Shown in pieces: positions 44,343 to 55,539 of a stretch of 64,000 nt of DNA. Location of the stretch: assembly GCF_030815855.1 (NCBI RefSeq), contig NZ_JAUSXG010000001.1:4278001-4342000 (forward strand), written 5' to 3'. Below the pieces are notes generated by a model. The model was given only the letters and a program-made list of their open reading frames with translations. It was not told the origin of the DNA and did no database searches. The stretch comes from Variovorax paradoxus. GTDB taxonomy: Bacteria > Pseudomonadota > Gammaproteobacteria > Burkholderiales > Burkholderiaceae_C. A program made the position numbers and the translations under genes. The first letter of the stretch is position 1. Each line of letters starts with the position of its first letter.

Positions 44343-45314
44343 CTATTGCGCTCCTCCCGTGGCATCCAGCGAAGCCGAGGCCAGCACGCGCAGGCACAGG
44401 TCTTCGTAGGCAATGCCCGATGCGCGCGCCGACATCGGCACCAGCGAGTGGCTGGTCATGCCGGGCGAGGTGTTCATCTCGAGCAGGAAAGGCTTGCGGT
44501 CGCTCGCGCGAATCATCACGTCGGCGCGGCCCCAGCCGCGGCAGCCGAGCGTGTGGTACGCGGCCAGCGTGATGCGCTGGATCTCGTGCTCCTCGGCCTG
44601 GGGCAGGCCGCTCGGGCAGTGGTACTTCACGTCGTCGGTGAAGTACTTGTTCTGGTAGTCGTACGCGCCTTCGGGCGCGGCGATGCGCACCACCGGCAGC
44701 GCGCGTGCATCGAGCCCCTGGCCCAGCACGGCGCAGGTCACTTCCTCGCCTTCGATGAATTCCTCGCACAGCACGTCGGCGTCGTACTTCGCGGAAAGCG
44801 CCACGGCGTCCTGCATCTGCGAATAGCCCTCGACCTTGGTCACGCCGATCGACGAGCCCTCGCGCGGCGGCTTCACGATCAGCGGCAGGCCCAGCACATC
44901 GGGCACGGCCATGACCTGTTCGCGGCTCTGCTGGTCGAAAGCCAGGCGCACGTACTTGGGTGTCGGCAATCCGTCGGCTTGCCAGATGCGCTTGGTCATG
45001 ACCTTGTCCATGGCCACGCTCGACGCCATCACGCCCGAGCCGGTATAGGGAATGCCGAGCAGCTCGAGCGCGCCCTGCACCGTGCCGTCCTCGCCATGCC
45101 GGCCATGCAGCGCGATGAAGCAGCGCGCGAAACCTTCGCGCCGAAGCTCGACGAGATCGCGCTCGGACGGATCGAAGGCATGCGCATCGACGCCGCGCGA
45201 GCGCAGTGCCTCGAGCACGCCGTTGCCGGACAAGAGCGAGATTTCGCGCTCGGCCGAACTACCGCCGAACAGCACGGCCACCTTGCCGAATTGTTTTGGA
45301 TCCTGAAGGCTCAT
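44343..45314 (-). CDS. ddlB: D-alanine-D-alanine ligase Ddl (DdlB type)
   Basis: ATP-grasp ligase that makes D-Ala-D-Ala for the peptidoglycan pentapeptide. 323 residues with [19 protein letters not shown], the ligase signature [31 protein letters not shown] (ATP loop and serine), and [16 protein letters not shown] near the C terminus binding magnesium. Its ATG overlaps the murC stop by four bases. The downstream gene ftsQ starts two bases after it ends. Confidence 0.97.
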   Translation of the reverse strand: MSLQDPKQFGKVAVLFGGSSAEREISLLSGNGVLEALRSRGVDAHAFDPSERDLVELRREGFARCFIALHGRHGEDGTVQGALELLGIPYTGSGVMASSVAMDKVMTKRIWQADGLPTPKYVRLAFDQQSREQVMAVPDVLGLPLIVKPPREGSSIGVTKVEGYSQMQDAVALSAKYDADVLCEEFIEGEEVTCAVLGQGLDARALPVVRIAAPEGAYDYQNKYFTDDVKYHCPSGLPQAEEHEIQRITLAAYHTLGCRGWGRADVMIRASDRKPFLLEMNTSPGMTSHSLVPMSARASGIAYEDLCLRVLASASLDATGGAQ

Positions 45315-46777
45315 GATGCCTCCCCCTTGCGCGCACTGCGCTCTGGTTGCGGCGGCAACGCCGCGGCTGCAATTTCAACCACCTTGCCCGGCACGGCGCC
45401 AATGGAGCCCGCGCCCATGCAAAGCACCACGTCGCCGGCACGCGCGTTGTCCACAATGGCTTGCGGCATCGCGCCGATGTCGTCGACGAACACCGGCTCC
45501 ACCTTGCCGGCCACGCGCAGCGCGCGCGCCAGCGAGCGGCCGTCGGCCGCCACGATGGGCGGCTCGCCCGCGGCGTACACCTCGCCCAGCAGCACCGCAT
45601 CGGCATTGCCGATGACCTTGACGAAATCTTCGAAGCAGTCGCGCGTGCGGGTGTAGCGGTGCGGCTGGAAGGCCAGCACCAGCCGGCGGCCCGGGAACGC
45701 GCCGCGCGCTGCGGCGATGGTCGCGGCCATTTCGACCGGGTGATGCCCGTAGTCGTCGATCACGGTGAAAGTGCCCGGGGCATCCGCGCCTGCCTGTCCT
45801 TGCACGGCGACATCGCCATAGCTCTGGAAGCGACGGCCCACGCCCTTGAAGCCGGCCAGCCCGCGCTGCACCGCTTCGTCGGGAATACCGAGCTCCACCG
45901 CCACCGCAATCACCGAGAGCGCATTGCGCACGTTGTGCTCGCCCGGCAGGTTCAGCACGACGGGCAGGTCGGGCAGCGTGACGCCGTTGCGCCGCTGCGC
46001 CGTGAAATGCATCTGCGCGCCCACCGCCCGTACGTCGACCGCCCGCACCTGGGCGCCTTCGTCGAAGCCGTAGCTGGTCACCGGGCAGGTGACCTCGCCC
46101 ACGATGTCGCGCACCGCCGGATCGTCGGTGCACAAGATGGCCACGCCGTAGAACGGCATGCGATGCAGGAAGTCGACGAACGCCTTCTTGAGCTTCGCGA
46201 AGTCGTGCCCGTAGGTCTCCATGTGGTCGGCGTCGATGTTCGTGACCACCGCCATGACGGGCAGCAGGTTCAGGAACGAGGCGTCCGACTCGTCGGCTTC
46301 CACCACGATGTAGTCGCCACTGCCGAGCTGCGCATTGGCGCCGGCGCTGTTGAGGCGACCGCCGATCACGAAGGTCGGGTCGAGCCCGGCGGCTTCGAGC
46401 ACGCTGGCCACCAGGCTGGTGGTGGTGGTCTTGCCGTGCGTGCCCGCAATGGCAATGCCCTGCTTGAGCCGCATCAGCTCGGCCAGCATCATGGCGCGCG
46501 GCACCACGGGAATGCGCTTCTCGCGCGCGGCCAGCACCTCGGGATTGTCCGACTGCACCGCGGTGGAGGTCACGACGGCGTCGGCGCCGTCGATGTGGAC
46601 CGCGGCATGGCCCACGAAGGTGCCGATGCCCAGGCTCGCGAGCCGGCGCAGCGTGGCGCTGTCGGCCAGGTCGGAGCCCGTGATGCGGTAGCCCAGGTTC
46701 AGCAGCACTTCGGCGATGCCGCTCATGCCCGAGCCGCCGATGCCGACGAAGTGAATATGACGAATTGCGTGCTTCAT
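45311..46777 (-). CDS. murC: UDP-N-acetylmuramate-L-alanine ligase MurC
   Basis: Adds L-alanine to UDP-MurNAc, the first peptide step. 488 residues with [22 protein letters not shown], the ATP loop [23 protein letters not shown] and the [18 protein letters not shown] region. It differs from Mpl (21417), which uses a tripeptide. Four-base overlaps with both murG upstream and ddl downstream indicate tight translational coupling. Confidence 0.98.
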   Translation of the reverse strand: MKHAIRHIHFVGIGGSGMSGIAEVLLNLGYRITGSDLADSATLRRLASLGIGTFVGHAAVHIDGADAVVTSTAVQSDNPEVLAAREKRIPVVPRAMMLAELMRLKQGIAIAGTHGKTTTTSLVASVLEAAGLDPTFVIGGRLNSAGANAQLGSGDYIVVEADESDASFLNLLPVMAVVTNIDADHMETYGHDFAKLKKAFVDFLHRMPFYGVAILCTDDPAVRDIVGEVTCPVTSYGFDEGAQVRAVDVRAVGAQMHFTAQRRNGVTLPDLPVVLNLPGEHNVRNALSVIAVAVELGIPDEAVQRGLAGFKGVGRRFQSYGDVAVQGQAGADAPGTFTVIDDYGHHPVEMAATIAAARGAFPGRRLVLAFQPHRYTRTRDCFEDFVKVIGNADAVLLGEVYAAGEPPIVAADGRSLARALRVAGKVEPVFVDDIGAMPQAIVDNARAGDVVLCMGAGSIGAVPGKVVEIAAAALPPQPERSARKGEAS

Positions 46778-47838
46778 TTGGCAAGCTCCTCGCAGGCGCG
46801 GACGACCGCTTCCACCGCGTCGGTCTTCTGCATGGTTTTGGCCTTGGCGGCCCGTTCGATCAGCGCGGTGCGCCCGGTTTTCTGTAGCAAGTCAGCCAGC
46901 AATTCAGGTGTGAGGTCGGTCTGCTGCACCAGCCAGCCTCCGCCCGCATCGACGAGGAAGCGCGCATTGGTGGTCTGGTGGTCGTCGACCGCCGAGGGGA
47001 AAGGCACGAACAGCGCTGCTGCGCCGACGGCCGCGATTTCTGTGACGGTGCTGGCCCCGGCGCGCGCGACGATGATGTCGGCGTCGGCGTAGGCCTGCGC
47101 GGTGTCTTCGATGAACGGCGTGAGCTCGCCCTCGACACCGGCTGCCGCGTAGTTGGCGCGCAGCTCGTCGATCTGCTTGGCGCCGCTCTGGTGCAGCACC
47201 TGCGGACGCGTGCCGGGTTCGATGCGCGCGAGCGCCTGCGGCACCACGGCGTTGAGCGCCTTGGCACCCAGGCTGCCGCCGACCACCAGCAGGCGCAGCG
47301 GCCCGCTGCGGCCCGCGAAACGCACGGCCGGATCGGGCTGCGAAGTGAACGCCGCGCGCAGCGGGTTACCCACCCACTGCGCCTTCTTCAGCACATTGGG
47401 AAAGGCCGTGAACACGCGGTCGGCCACGCCTGCCAGCACCTTGTTGGCGAGGCCCGCGACCGAGTTCTGTTCGTGCAGCACGAGCGGCTTGTTGAGCAGC
47501 ACGCTCATCATGCCGCCCGGAAAGGTGATGTAGCCGCCGAGACCCACCACCACGTCGGGCCTGACGCGGCGAACCACGCCGAGGCTCTGCCAGAACGCGC
47601 GCAGAAGCCGCAGCGGCAGCAGGAACAGCGTGAGCGGCCCCTTGCCGCGCACGCCGCCGAACTGAACCGGCTCGAAGACGAAGCCGCGCGGCGGCACCAG
47701 CTTTTCTTCCATGCTGCCGGGCGCGCCCAGCCAGTGGACGCGCCAGCCGCGCTCGCGCAAGGCCTCGGCCACGGCGAGTCCCGGAAAGATGTGGCCGCCC
47801 GTACCGCCGGCCATGACGAGTGCGGTGCGCCCGGTCAT
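46774..47838 (-). CDS. murG: Lipid II glycosyltransferase MurG
   Basis: Peripheral inner-membrane GT28 enzyme that adds GlcNAc to lipid I, forming lipid II. 354 residues with the N-terminal [15 protein letters not shown], the acceptor-site [10 protein letters not shown] and [12 protein letters not shown], and the donor-site [12 protein letters not shown]. Overlaps murC and ftsW by four bases each. Confidence 0.97.
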   Translation of the reverse strand: MTGRTALVMAGGTGGHIFPGLAVAEALRERGWRVHWLGAPGSMEEKLVPPRGFVFEPVQFGGVRGKGPLTLFLLPLRLLRAFWQSLGVVRRVRPDVVVGLGGYITFPGGMMSVLLNKPLVLHEQNSVAGLANKVLAGVADRVFTAFPNVLKKAQWVGNPLRAAFTSQPDPAVRFAGRSGPLRLLVVGGSLGAKALNAVVPQALARIEPGTRPQVLHQSGAKQIDELRANYAAAGVEGELTPFIEDTAQAYADADIIVARAGASTVTEIAAVGAAALFVPFPSAVDDHQTTNARFLVDAGGGWLVQQTDLTPELLADLLQKTGRTALIERAAKAKTMQKTDAVEAVVRACEELAK

Positions 47839-49133
47839 ACGCGGCCTCCGCGCATCAGGACGCGATTCTCATAATCAATACGCAACACAACTGCCAGGGC
47901 TACCAGGTTCATCAGAATGGCCGAACCACCGAAGCTCATTAGCGGCAAGGTCAGGCCCTTGGTCGGCAGTGCGCCGAGGTTCACGCCCATGTTGATGAAG
48001 GTCTGGAAGCCGAGCCACACGCCCACGCCCTGTGCGACGAGGCCCGAGAACACGCGATCCAGCGCAATCGCCTGGCGGCCGATGTGCATGACGCGTCGCG
48101 TGAGCCAGAGGAACATGCCGATGATCAGCAGAACGCCGACCAGGCCGAACTCTTCGCCGATCACGGCCAGCAGGAAGTCGGTGTGCGCTTCGGGCAGCCA
48201 GTGCAGTTTCTCGACGCTGCCGCCCAGGCCTACGCCGAAGATCTCGCCGCGGCCGATGGCAATGAGCGAGTGCGAAAGCTGGTACCCCTTGCCCAGCGCA
48301 TGCTCTTCGCTCCACGGGTCGAGGTAGGCGAAGATGCGCTCCCGGCGCCACGGGCTGGTCGCGACGATGGTGCCGAAGGCCACCACCACCAGCGCGGCAA
48401 TCACGAAGAACATTCGCGCGTTCACGCCGCCGAGGAACAGGATGCCCATGGCGATCACGGCGATCACCATGAAGGCGCCCATGTCGGGCTCGGCCATCAC
48501 CAGCATGCCGACCACCACCACCGCAATGCCCATCGGCAGCACGGCGCGGAAGAAACGCTCCTTGATCTCCATCTTGCGCACCATGTAGCTGGCGGCGTAG
48601 AGCACCATCGCGAGCTTGGCGAGTTCGGACGGCTGAAAGCGCATGAAGCCCAGCGGCAGCCAGCGCCGCGCGCCGTTGACGTTGATGCCGATGTGCGGAA
48701 TGAGCACCGCCACCAGCAGCAGCAGCGAAGCCACGAAGAGCCAGGGCGCGGCCCGCTCCCAGGTCTTCATGGGAATCTGGAAGGCCAGCAGCGCCGCCAT
48801 GAACGCAAACGCAACGGAAGCCGCATGCCGCGTAAGGAAGAACACGGGCCCGTAGCCCGCACGCGCGAAACGCGGGTTGTCCGGCAGCGCGATGGACGCC
48901 GAATACACCATCACCAGCCCCCAGGTGAGCAGCGCGACGGTCACCCAGACCAGCGCCTGGTCGAAACCCAGCACGCGCATCGGCGTGGCCTTGGTCTGCG
49001 TGACGCCGGCACCGCCCAGCCGCACCGGCAGGTGCATCGGCAAGGCGTCGATGCCGCTGCGCGCGCGTCCGAACCAGCCGCCGAAACGGCTTGGCTTGGT
49101 ATTGGGCGTGGCGCCGGCGGCTGCGGTGTTCAA
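47835..49133 (-). CDS. ftsW: Divisome SEDS peptidoglycan polymerase FtsW
   Basis: Septal glycosyltransferase paired with FtsI. 432 residues, ten membrane helices, with signatures [30 protein letters not shown] and [17 protein letters not shown]. The start is taken at a TTG (49133) that overlaps the murD stop by four bases (TTGA), which would keep the pattern of coupled genes; an internal start near MHLPVRLGG (residue 33) is the alternative. The first ~60 residues are cytoplasmic and poorly conserved. Confidence 0.94.
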   Translation of the reverse strand: MNTAAAGATPNTKPSRFGGWFGRARSGIDALPMHLPVRLGGAGVTQTKATPMRVLGFDQALVWVTVALLTWGLVMVYSASIALPDNPRFARAGYGPVFFLTRHAASVAFAFMAALLAFQIPMKTWERAAPWLFVASLLLLVAVLIPHIGINVNGARRWLPLGFMRFQPSELAKLAMVLYAASYMVRKMEIKERFFRAVLPMGIAVVVVGMLVMAEPDMGAFMVIAVIAMGILFLGGVNARMFFVIAALVVVAFGTIVATSPWRRERIFAYLDPWSEEHALGKGYQLSHSLIAIGRGEIFGVGLGGSVEKLHWLPEAHTDFLLAVIGEEFGLVGVLLIIGMFLWLTRRVMHIGRQAIALDRVFSGLVAQGVGVWLGFQTFINMGVNLGALPTKGLTLPLMSFGGSAILMNLVALAVVLRIDYENRVLMRGGRV

Positions 49134-51334
49134 ACCGTGCCTCCCGAAGAGAAGTCGGCATCGTTCGACGAGGCGGCTTCGCGCGGGTTGTCCGCGAGCG
49201 TCTGCACGGCCTCGCGGAACACGGCCGCGCGATGTTCGTAGTCCTTGAACATGTCGAAGCTCGCACAGGCCGGTGACAGCAGCACGGCATCACCGGGATT
49301 GGCGCGCGCGGCGGCAAGGTTCACGGCTTCTTCCATCGAAGCGGCATGCATCAGCGAAACGCCGGTGGAAGCCAATGCCTGCTCGATCAGCGGCGCGTCG
49401 CGGCCGATAAGCACCACGGCGCGCGCGTGCTGGCGCACCGGTGCGGCGAGCGGCTCGAAGTCCTGGCCCTTGCCTTCGCCGCCGAGAATCACGACCACGC
49501 GGCGGTCTTCGCCGAGCCCGCTCAGGGCTGCGACCGTGGCACCGACGTTGGTGCCCTTGCTGTCGTCGAAGTATTCGACGTCGTCCACCAGCGCAATCGG
49601 TTCGACACGGTGCGGTTCGCCGCGGTATTCGCGCAGGCCGTAGAGCATGGGGCCGAGCGGACAGTCGGCGGCGCTGGCGAGCGCAAGCGCCGCCAATGCG
49701 TTCAAGGCGTTGTGGCGTCCGCGGATGCGCAGCGCGTCGGCGGGCAACAGGCGTTGAAGGAAGATCTCTTCTTCCACCACCGCGCCGCGCTTGCGCTTCT
49801 GCGTCTCGTCGGCTTCCAACGCGCGCACCAGCCAGGTCATGCCGTTGACGCGCTCGATGCCGTAGTCCCCCGGGCGCAGCGGCATCGCGCTGCCGAAGGT
49901 CACGTGGGTGCGGATCTGCGGGCGCTGCAGCTTCACGCGGACGGGCGCAGGCAGCATCGCCATCACGCCCGGGTCGTCGCGGTTCAGCACCATGAGGCCC
50001 CGCGCGCCGAAGATGCGCGCCTTGGCCGATGCGTAAGCCGGCATGTCGCCATGCCAGTCCAGATGATCCTGCGTGAGGTTGAGTACCGTTGCGGCAGTGG
50101 GCTCGAAGCCCTGCACGCCGTCGAGCTGGAAGCTAGAGAGTTCGAGCACCCAGACATCAGGCAGCGTCTCGGCGTCGATGTGCGCGGCCAGGGTGTCGAG
50201 CAGCGTCGGGCCGATGTTGCCGGCCACGGCCACGGTCTTGCCCGCGCGCTCGACCAGCTGGCCAGTGAGCGCGGTGACGGTGGTCTTGCCGTTGGTGCCG
50301 GTGATGGCGAGCACCGCGGGGGTGTAGCCCTTCGGCGCCGGAGGTTCTTCGATCGGCACCAGCGGCAGCTGGGCCGTCGGCTCTTCCTCCACTGCGGCGG
50401 AAGCCGGGTTATTGGCGGAGATCTCGGCGATCTTGGCGACGAAGTCCGCAGCCTCCCTGGCAGCCGTGGGAACGTACGGCTTGCCGGTGGCCGGCAGCCT
50501 GGAGCCGGTGGTGGGGGCGGCCGGCGCGGCGGCAACCTGGGGAATCTCTGCCCCGGTCTCTGTGGCGGGCGCAGGCTCTGCCGTGGAGATTTCGTCGGCG
50601 GGCGCGGCTTCTTCCGCAGGCGGCGTCACCGGAACGCTCAGCGACGGATCGCGCGGCATGGCTTCGGCCATGGCGGGCGGCACCGCGGGTTCGGCTTCGG
50701 GCTCGGCCGGTGCTTCCGCGGCTTCGGCCGTGACCGGAGCTTCGGGTGTTCCGACGGCTTCAAGCGCCTCAGACACTTCAGCGGGCACGACCGGATCGAT
50801 GATCTCTACCGCCTCAGAGATTTCGGCAGTCTCGACCGTTTCCGCGTCGACCGATTCGGCGCCCAGCGCCAGTTCGCGCTGCGCTTCAACAGGCTCCGCG
50901 GCTTGCACGGGCACTTCCGCGGCGGGCTCGACCACTGCTTGCGGCTCGGGCTCGGGCTCGGGCTCGGCTTCGACCACCGGCACCTCGACCGTCCGCAGGT
51001 CCAGCAGCGCGCGCGCAAAAAGATCCAGCTCGCCGCCGACCGTCAGCCCCACGGCCCGTGCTGCATCGACCACCGGCGCGATGGTCGCGGGCGACAGGCC
51101 CGGCGAGCGGTAGACGGCGCGGATCGGCGTGCCTTCAATCAGCGCGGCCGAGAACGGCCCGCCAACGAACGTCACTCCCGGCAGTTCGGCCTGGAGTGTT
51201 GCCAGCGCCGCAGGCGCCTCGCGCGTATCGGCCACGGTCACCTGCGCGCCGTGGCGTGCGCACCAGCGTGCCATCGCCAGCCCGGACGCACCGAGGCCGA
51301 GGATCAATACGGGGAGGTCTTTCAGGTGTCGCAT
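49130..51334 (-). CDS. murD: UDP-MurNAc-L-alanine:D-glutamate ligase MurD with a 220-residue insertion
   Basis: Adds D-glutamate to UDP-MurNAc-L-Ala. The 734 residues greatly exceed the usual ~450-500. The N-terminal Rossmann domain ([16 protein letters not shown], residues 8-23) ends near 116. An acidic, Ala/Pro/Glu/Val-rich segment then runs to about 336 before the ATP loop [14 protein letters not shown] (343-356) and the rest of a normal enzyme ([24 protein letters not shown]). The frame is continuous and codon use in the insert is ordinary high-GC, so it looks genuine rather than a frameshift or fusion. mraY is seven bases upstream. Confidence 0.95.
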   Translation of the reverse strand: MRHLKDLPVLILGLGASGLAMARWCARHGAQVTVADTREAPAALATLQAELPGVTFVGGPFSAALIEGTPIRAVYRSPGLSPATIAPVVDAARAVGLTVGGELDLFARALLDLRTVEVPVVEAEPEPEPEPQAVVEPAAEVPVQAAEPVEAQRELALGAESVDAETVETAEISEAVEIIDPVVPAEVSEALEAVGTPEAPVTAEAAEAPAEPEAEPAVPPAMAEAMPRDPSLSVPVTPPAEEAAPADEISTAEPAPATETGAEIPQVAAAPAAPTTGSRLPATGKPYVPTAAREAADFVAKIAEISANNPASAAVEEEPTAQLPLVPIEEPPAPKGYTPAVLAITGTNGKTTVTALTGQLVERAGKTVAVAGNIGPTLLDTLAAHIDAETLPDVWVLELSSFQLDGVQGFEPTAATVLNLTQDHLDWHGDMPAYASAKARIFGARGLMVLNRDDPGVMAMLPAPVRVKLQRPQIRTHVTFGSAMPLRPGDYGIERVNGMTWLVRALEADETQKRKRGAVVEEEIFLQRLLPADALRIRGRHNALNALAALALASAADCPLGPMLYGLREYRGEPHRVEPIALVDDVEYFDDSKGTNVGATVAALSGLGEDRRVVVILGGEGKGQDFEPLAAPVRQHARAVVLIGRDAPLIEQALASTGVSLMHAASMEEAVNLAAARANPGDAVLLSPACASFDMFKDYEHRAAVFREAVQTLADNPREAASSNDADFSSGGTV

Positions 51335-51341
51335 GTGCCCG

Positions 51342-52520
51342 TTACCGCAGCTTCAGCGTTGAAAGGCCCACGAGGCACAGCAGCATCGTGATGATCCAGA
51401 AGCGCACCACGACCTGCGTTTCGCGCCAGCCGCTTTTCTCGAAGTGGTGGTGCAGCGGCGCCATCTTGAGCACGCGCCGGCCCTCGCCGTAGCGCTTCTT
51501 GGTGTACTTGAAGTACATGACCTGTGCCATCACCGAGATCGCCTCGACCACGAAGATGCCGCCCATGATGAAGAACACGATTTCCTGGCGCACGATGACC
51601 GCGATGGTGCCCAGCGCGCCGCCGAGCGCGAGCGCGCCCACATCGCCCATGAAGACCTGCGCCGGATGGGTGTTGAACCACAGAAACGCCAGGCCCGCGC
51701 CGGCCATGGCCGAGCAGAACACCAGCAGTTCGCCCGAACCCGGGATGTTGGGGAACAGCAGGTACTTGGAATACACGGCGCTGCCCGTGACATACGCGAA
51801 CACGCCCAGTGCCGAACCCACCATCACCACCGGCATGATCGCCAGGCCGTCGAGGCCGTCGGTCAGGTTGACCGCGTTGCTCGCGCCCACGATCACCAGG
51901 TAGGTCAGCACCACGAAGCCGATGCCGCCGAGCGGATAGCTCACTTCCTTGAAGAAGGGCACCAGCAGGTTGATCTTCGGCGGAAAGTCGAGGTCGAAGC
52001 CCGATTGCACCCAGGCGAAGAACAGCTGCAGCACGCGCCAGTTCGAGCTTTCCGAGATGCTGAAGAGCAGGTAGAAGCCGGCGATCAAACCGACCACCGA
52101 CTGCCAGAAATACTTCTCGCGCGAGCGCATGCCTTCCGGGTCCTTGCGCACCACCTTGCGCCAGTCGTCGACCCAGCCGATGGCGCCGAAGCCCATCGTG
52201 ACCCACAACACGATCCAGACGAAGCGGTTCGACAGGTCGAACCACAGCAGCGTGGCAAAGGCAATGGCAAACAGCACCAGCACACCGCCCATGGTGGGCG
52301 TGCCGCTCTTGGTCAGGTGCGTTTCCATGCCGTAGCCGCGCACCGGCTGGCCGATCTTGAGCGCGGCAAGGCGACGGATCACGTAGGGGCCGGCCACCAG
52401 GCCGACCACCAGCGCGGTCAGCGCGGCCATCAGCGCGCGGAACGTGAGGTACTGGAAAACGCGCAAGAACCCGAACTCGGGCGAAAGTGTTTGCAGCCAT
52501 TGGGCCAGGCTCATCAGCAT
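51342..52520 (-). CDS. mraY: Phospho-MurNAc-pentapeptide transferase MraY
   Basis: Integral membrane enzyme that transfers phospho-MurNAc-pentapeptide to undecaprenyl phosphate, making lipid I. 392 residues, ten helices. Catalytic landmarks are [10 protein letters not shown] (DD pair), [30 protein letters not shown] and [12 protein letters not shown] with the triple histidine. The start MLMSLAQWL at 52520 follows murF by 15 bases. Confidence 0.98.
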   Translation of the reverse strand: MLMSLAQWLQTLSPEFGFLRVFQYLTFRALMAALTALVVGLVAGPYVIRRLAALKIGQPVRGYGMETHLTKSGTPTMGGVLVLFAIAFATLLWFDLSNRFVWIVLWVTMGFGAIGWVDDWRKVVRKDPEGMRSREKYFWQSVVGLIAGFYLLFSISESSNWRVLQLFFAWVQSGFDLDFPPKINLLVPFFKEVSYPLGGIGFVVLTYLVIVGASNAVNLTDGLDGLAIMPVVMVGSALGVFAYVTGSAVYSKYLLFPNIPGSGELLVFCSAMAGAGLAFLWFNTHPAQVFMGDVGALALGGALGTIAVIVRQEIVFFIMGGIFVVEAISVMAQVMYFKYTKKRYGEGRRVLKMAPLHHHFEKSGWRETQVVVRFWIITMLLCLVGLSTLKLR

Positions 52521-52535
52521 GTTGTCTTGCGCGGC

Positions 52536-53969
52536 TCATGCGTCATGACCGGCCTCCTTTTGTTGTTGTGACTGCTCGATGGCTTGCACCACCCGCTCCA
52601 TCTTCATGAAGCGCGAGCCCTTGACGAGCACGCTCGCGACCTGCGGCAGCCGCGCCAGCACCGCGGCGTTGAGCGCATCGGCGTCTTGGAAATGCCGGCC
52701 GGCGTTGCCGCTACCGTTGAACGCAGCGACGCTGTGCGCGGTTTCGGCACCCAGGGCGTACACGGCCTCGATGCCGCGCTGCCGCGCCCAGTCGCCCACC
52801 TCGGCATGAAATTCAGGTGCGCGGTCGCCGACCTCGCCCATGTCGCCCAGCACCAGCAGGCGGGGGCCCGGCAATGCCGCCAGCACCTCGACGGCCGCGC
52901 GCACGGAATCGGGGTTGGCGTTGTAGCTGTCGTCCACCAGCGTGAGCGAATGCCCGCCGGCCAGCACGACCTCGCTCGCCTTGGAGCGGCCCTTCACCGG
53001 CGTGAAGGCCGTGAGGCCAGCGGCAATGGTGTCGAGCGAAACTCCGGCCGCGAGTGCGCATGCGGTGGCCGCAAGCGCGTTCACGACGTTGTGCCGGCCC
53101 GCGATGTGCAGACGCGCATCGAAATCGCCGATCGGCGTGCGGATGCCGACCTGCCAGGCGCCCTGCTGCCAGTCGGCGCGGACCAGCGAAATGTCGGCGT
53201 CGGCCGGCTCGCCGAAAGTCATGCAGCGGCGCGATGCGCCGTTGTGCGCCATGTCGGACCACAGCGGGGCGAACTCGTCGCCGTGCGGAAACACCGCGGT
53301 GCCGCCCTCCGGCAAGAATGAAAACACGGCACCGTTCTCGAGCGCGACCGCTTCGACGGTGGCCATGAATTCCAGGTGTTCGCGCTGGGCGTTGTTCACC
53401 AGCGCGATGGTCGGGCGCGCAAGGGCAGCCAGCCGTGCAATCTCGCCGGGATGGTTCATGCCCAGCTCGACCACTGCGTGCTGGTGCTTCGCGCGCAGGC
53501 GCAGCAGCGTCAGCGGCACGCCGATCTCGTTGTTGAAATTGCCGGCCGTCGCCAGCGCGCGGTCGGCCCTGAACGCGACCAGGATGGCCGCGATCATTTG
53601 CGTGACCGTGGTCTTGCCGTTGCTGCCTGTGACGGCGATCAGCGGCAGGTCGAACTGCGCGCGCCAGCGTGCGGCCAGCGCTCCGAGCGCGGCGAGCGAA
53701 TCGGGCACCTCGAGGCCCGCCAGGCCAGCGGCCTCCAGGCCATGGTGCGCAATGGCGGCGACGGCGCCGCGAGCCTTGGCATCGGCCAGGAACTCGTTGG
53801 CATCGAAGCGCTCGCCCTTGAGCGCCACGAACAGGTCGCCTTCGGCGAGCGTGCGGGTGTCGGTGTGAACGCGGGCGATGGCGGTTTCGGGGTCGCCCAC
53901 CAGGCGAGCACCGGGAATCCATTGCTGCGCCTGGGCGAGCGTGAACATCATCGGCATCGAATCGCTCAT
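52536..53969 (-). CDS. murF: UDP-MurNAc-tripeptide:D-Ala-D-Ala ligase MurF
   Basis: Adds D-Ala-D-Ala, completing the UDP-MurNAc-pentapeptide. 477 residues with VHTDTRTLAEGDLFVALKGE in the UDP-binding domain, the ATP loop AVTGSNGKTTVTQMIA, ELGMNHPGEIARLA and DDSYNANPDSVRAA. The start at 53969 (MSDSMPMMFTL) overlaps the end of murE by four bases (ATGA), favouring it over later ATGs. Confidence 0.97.
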   Translation of the reverse strand: MSDSMPMMFTLAQAQQWIPGARLVGDPETAIARVHTDTRTLAEGDLFVALKGERFDANEFLADAKARGAVAAIAHHGLEAAGLAGLEVPDSLAALGALAARWRAQFDLPLIAVTGSNGKTTVTQMIAAILVAFRADRALATAGNFNNEIGVPLTLLRLRAKHQHAVVELGMNHPGEIARLAALARPTIALVNNAQREHLEFMATVEAVALENGAVFSFLPEGGTAVFPHGDEFAPLWSDMAHNGASRRCMTFGEPADADISLVRADWQQGAWQVGIRTPIGDFDARLHIAGRHNVVNALAATACALAAGVSLDTIAAGLTAFTPVKGRSKASEVVLAGGHSLTLVDDSYNANPDSVRAAVEVLAALPGPRLLVLGDMGEVGDRAPEFHAEVGDWARQRGIEAVYALGAETAHSVAAFNGSGNAGRHFQDADALNAAVLARLPQVASVLVKGSRFMKMERVVQAIEQSQQQKEAGHDA

Positions 53970-55537
53970 GCGGCACCTCGCTTCGCAAGGGCGCCGAGCG
54001 CATGGGTCCGGTCGGAGAACGGAATGCGCTGGCCTGCAATTTCCTGCCAGGCTTCGTGGCCCTTGCCGGCGATGAGCACCACGTCTTGCGGCGCCGCCTG
54101 CGCAATGGCGTCGGCGATGGCGGCCGCGCGGTCGGGCTGCACCTGGGCTGCTTCGGGGCGCGAAAGGCCGAGCAGCACCTGGCTGATGATCGCGTCGGGG
54201 TTTTCGCTGCGCGGGTTGTCGCTGGTGATGATGACGCGGTCGGCCTGGCGCTCGGCCACCGCGGCCATCATCGGACGCTTGATCGGATCGCGGTCGCCGC
54301 CGCAGCCGAACAGACACCAGAGCGCGCCACCGCGCTGCTGCGCGAGCGGACGCAAGCCGGCCAGCGCCTTGTCGAGGGCATCGGGCGTGTGGGCATAGTC
54401 GACCACCGCCAGCGGCGCATCGGCGTTTGCGTCGGCGGCGTTCACGCGCTCCATGCGGCCCGGCACGCTGCCGAGGCTGGCGCAGGCTGCGACGGCTTGC
54501 GCCAGCGACAGTCCCAGCGCACGCAGTGTGCCGAGCACGCCCAGCAGGTTGGCCACGTTGTACTGGCCGATCAGTCCGGTCGAGATGCGCTCCACGGAAT
54601 CGGTGCCGTGCTCGGCCACCGAGAACTGCAGCCCCTGCGCGTCGTAGCCGATGTCGCGCGCCATGAGGCGCGCGGGCGAGCCGGCGGCCGACACGGTCCA
54701 GACGTCGAGCGCGCCGACCCCGGCTTCGATCAGGTTCGCGCACAGGCTGGCGCCATGCACGTCGTCGATGTTGATCACCGCGGCGCGCAGCCCGGGCCAG
54801 CGAAACAGCTCCGCCTTGGCCTGCCAGTAGGCCTCCATGCTGCCGTGGTAGTCGAGGTGGTCCTGCGTGAAATTGGTGAACACCGCCACCGCGATCTGTG
54901 CGCCGTCGAGCCGCCGTTCGGCAATGCCGATCGACGACGCCTCGATGGCGCAGGCGCCGAACCCGCGCTCGACGAGCGCGCGCAGCTCGCGCTGCATCAT
55001 GACCGGGTCGGGCGTGGTGAGGCCGGTGTAGGTGAGCTCCGGCGGCACGCCGATGCCCAGCGTGCCCATGACCGCGCAGGGCGACGGCACGCCGCGCTCG
55101 GCGGTGCCGTCGAGCCGCAGCGCGCGAACGCCGCCGGGCACGGTCAAGGTGGAAAGCGCTTCGGCGAGCCACCATGCGGTGGACGTCTTGCCGTTGGTGC
55201 CCGTCACGGCCAGCACTTCGAGAGCGGCCGAGGGGTTGCCGTAGAAGGCCGAGGCGATCGGGCCCGTGGCAGCCTTGAGGCCGGGGTAGCTCGCAATGCG
55301 GTCGCTGAACTCGCCCTGATCGAAGCCGAAGGCGTCCACGCCCTCGTGTTCGACCAGGCAGGCCGCCGCACCCTGCGCCAGCGCGGCCGCCACATGCTTG
55401 CGCCCGTCGGTTGCGGCGCCGGGCCACGCGACGAAGCCGTCGCCGGCCCCGACCGGCCGGCTGTCCGCATGCAGCGCGCCCTGCACGCGCTCCTGGAGCC
55501 AGAGCGCGGCAAGTTGGGGGGAAGTGAGTGTCAGCAT
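53966..55537 (-). CDS. murE: UDP-MurNAc-dipeptide:meso-diaminopimelate ligase MurE
   Basis: Adds the third residue of the stem peptide. 523 residues with VTGTNGKTSTAWWLAEAL (ATP loop), TNFTQDHLDYHGSMEAYW and VVDYAHTPDALDKAL. The motif DNPRSENP identifies meso-diaminopimelate as the amino acid, the normal choice in Gram-negatives and consistent with Mpl here. Start MLTLTSPQLAALW at 55537, two bases after the ftsI stop. Confidence 0.97.
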   Translation of the reverse strand: MLTLTSPQLAALWLQERVQGALHADSRPVGAGDGFVAWPGAATDGRKHVAAALAQGAAACLVEHEGVDAFGFDQGEFSDRIASYPGLKAATGPIASAFYGNPSAALEVLAVTGTNGKTSTAWWLAEALSTLTVPGGVRALRLDGTAERGVPSPCAVMGTLGIGVPPELTYTGLTTPDPVMMQRELRALVERGFGACAIEASSIGIAERRLDGAQIAVAVFTNFTQDHLDYHGSMEAYWQAKAELFRWPGLRAAVINIDDVHGASLCANLIEAGVGALDVWTVSAAGSPARLMARDIGYDAQGLQFSVAEHGTDSVERISTGLIGQYNVANLLGVLGTLRALGLSLAQAVAACASLGSVPGRMERVNAADANADAPLAVVDYAHTPDALDKALAGLRPLAQQRGGALWCLFGCGGDRDPIKRPMMAAVAERQADRVIITSDNPRSENPDAIISQVLLGLSRPEAAQVQPDRAAAIADAIAQAAPQDVVLIAGKGHEAWQEIAGQRIPFSDRTHALGALAKRGAA

Positions 55538-55539
55538 GC

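Noticed and set aside
53970..55427. 486-codon upstream extension of the murF frame through murE
   Set aside because: It is a shifted-frame reading of murE; MurF similarity begins at 53969.
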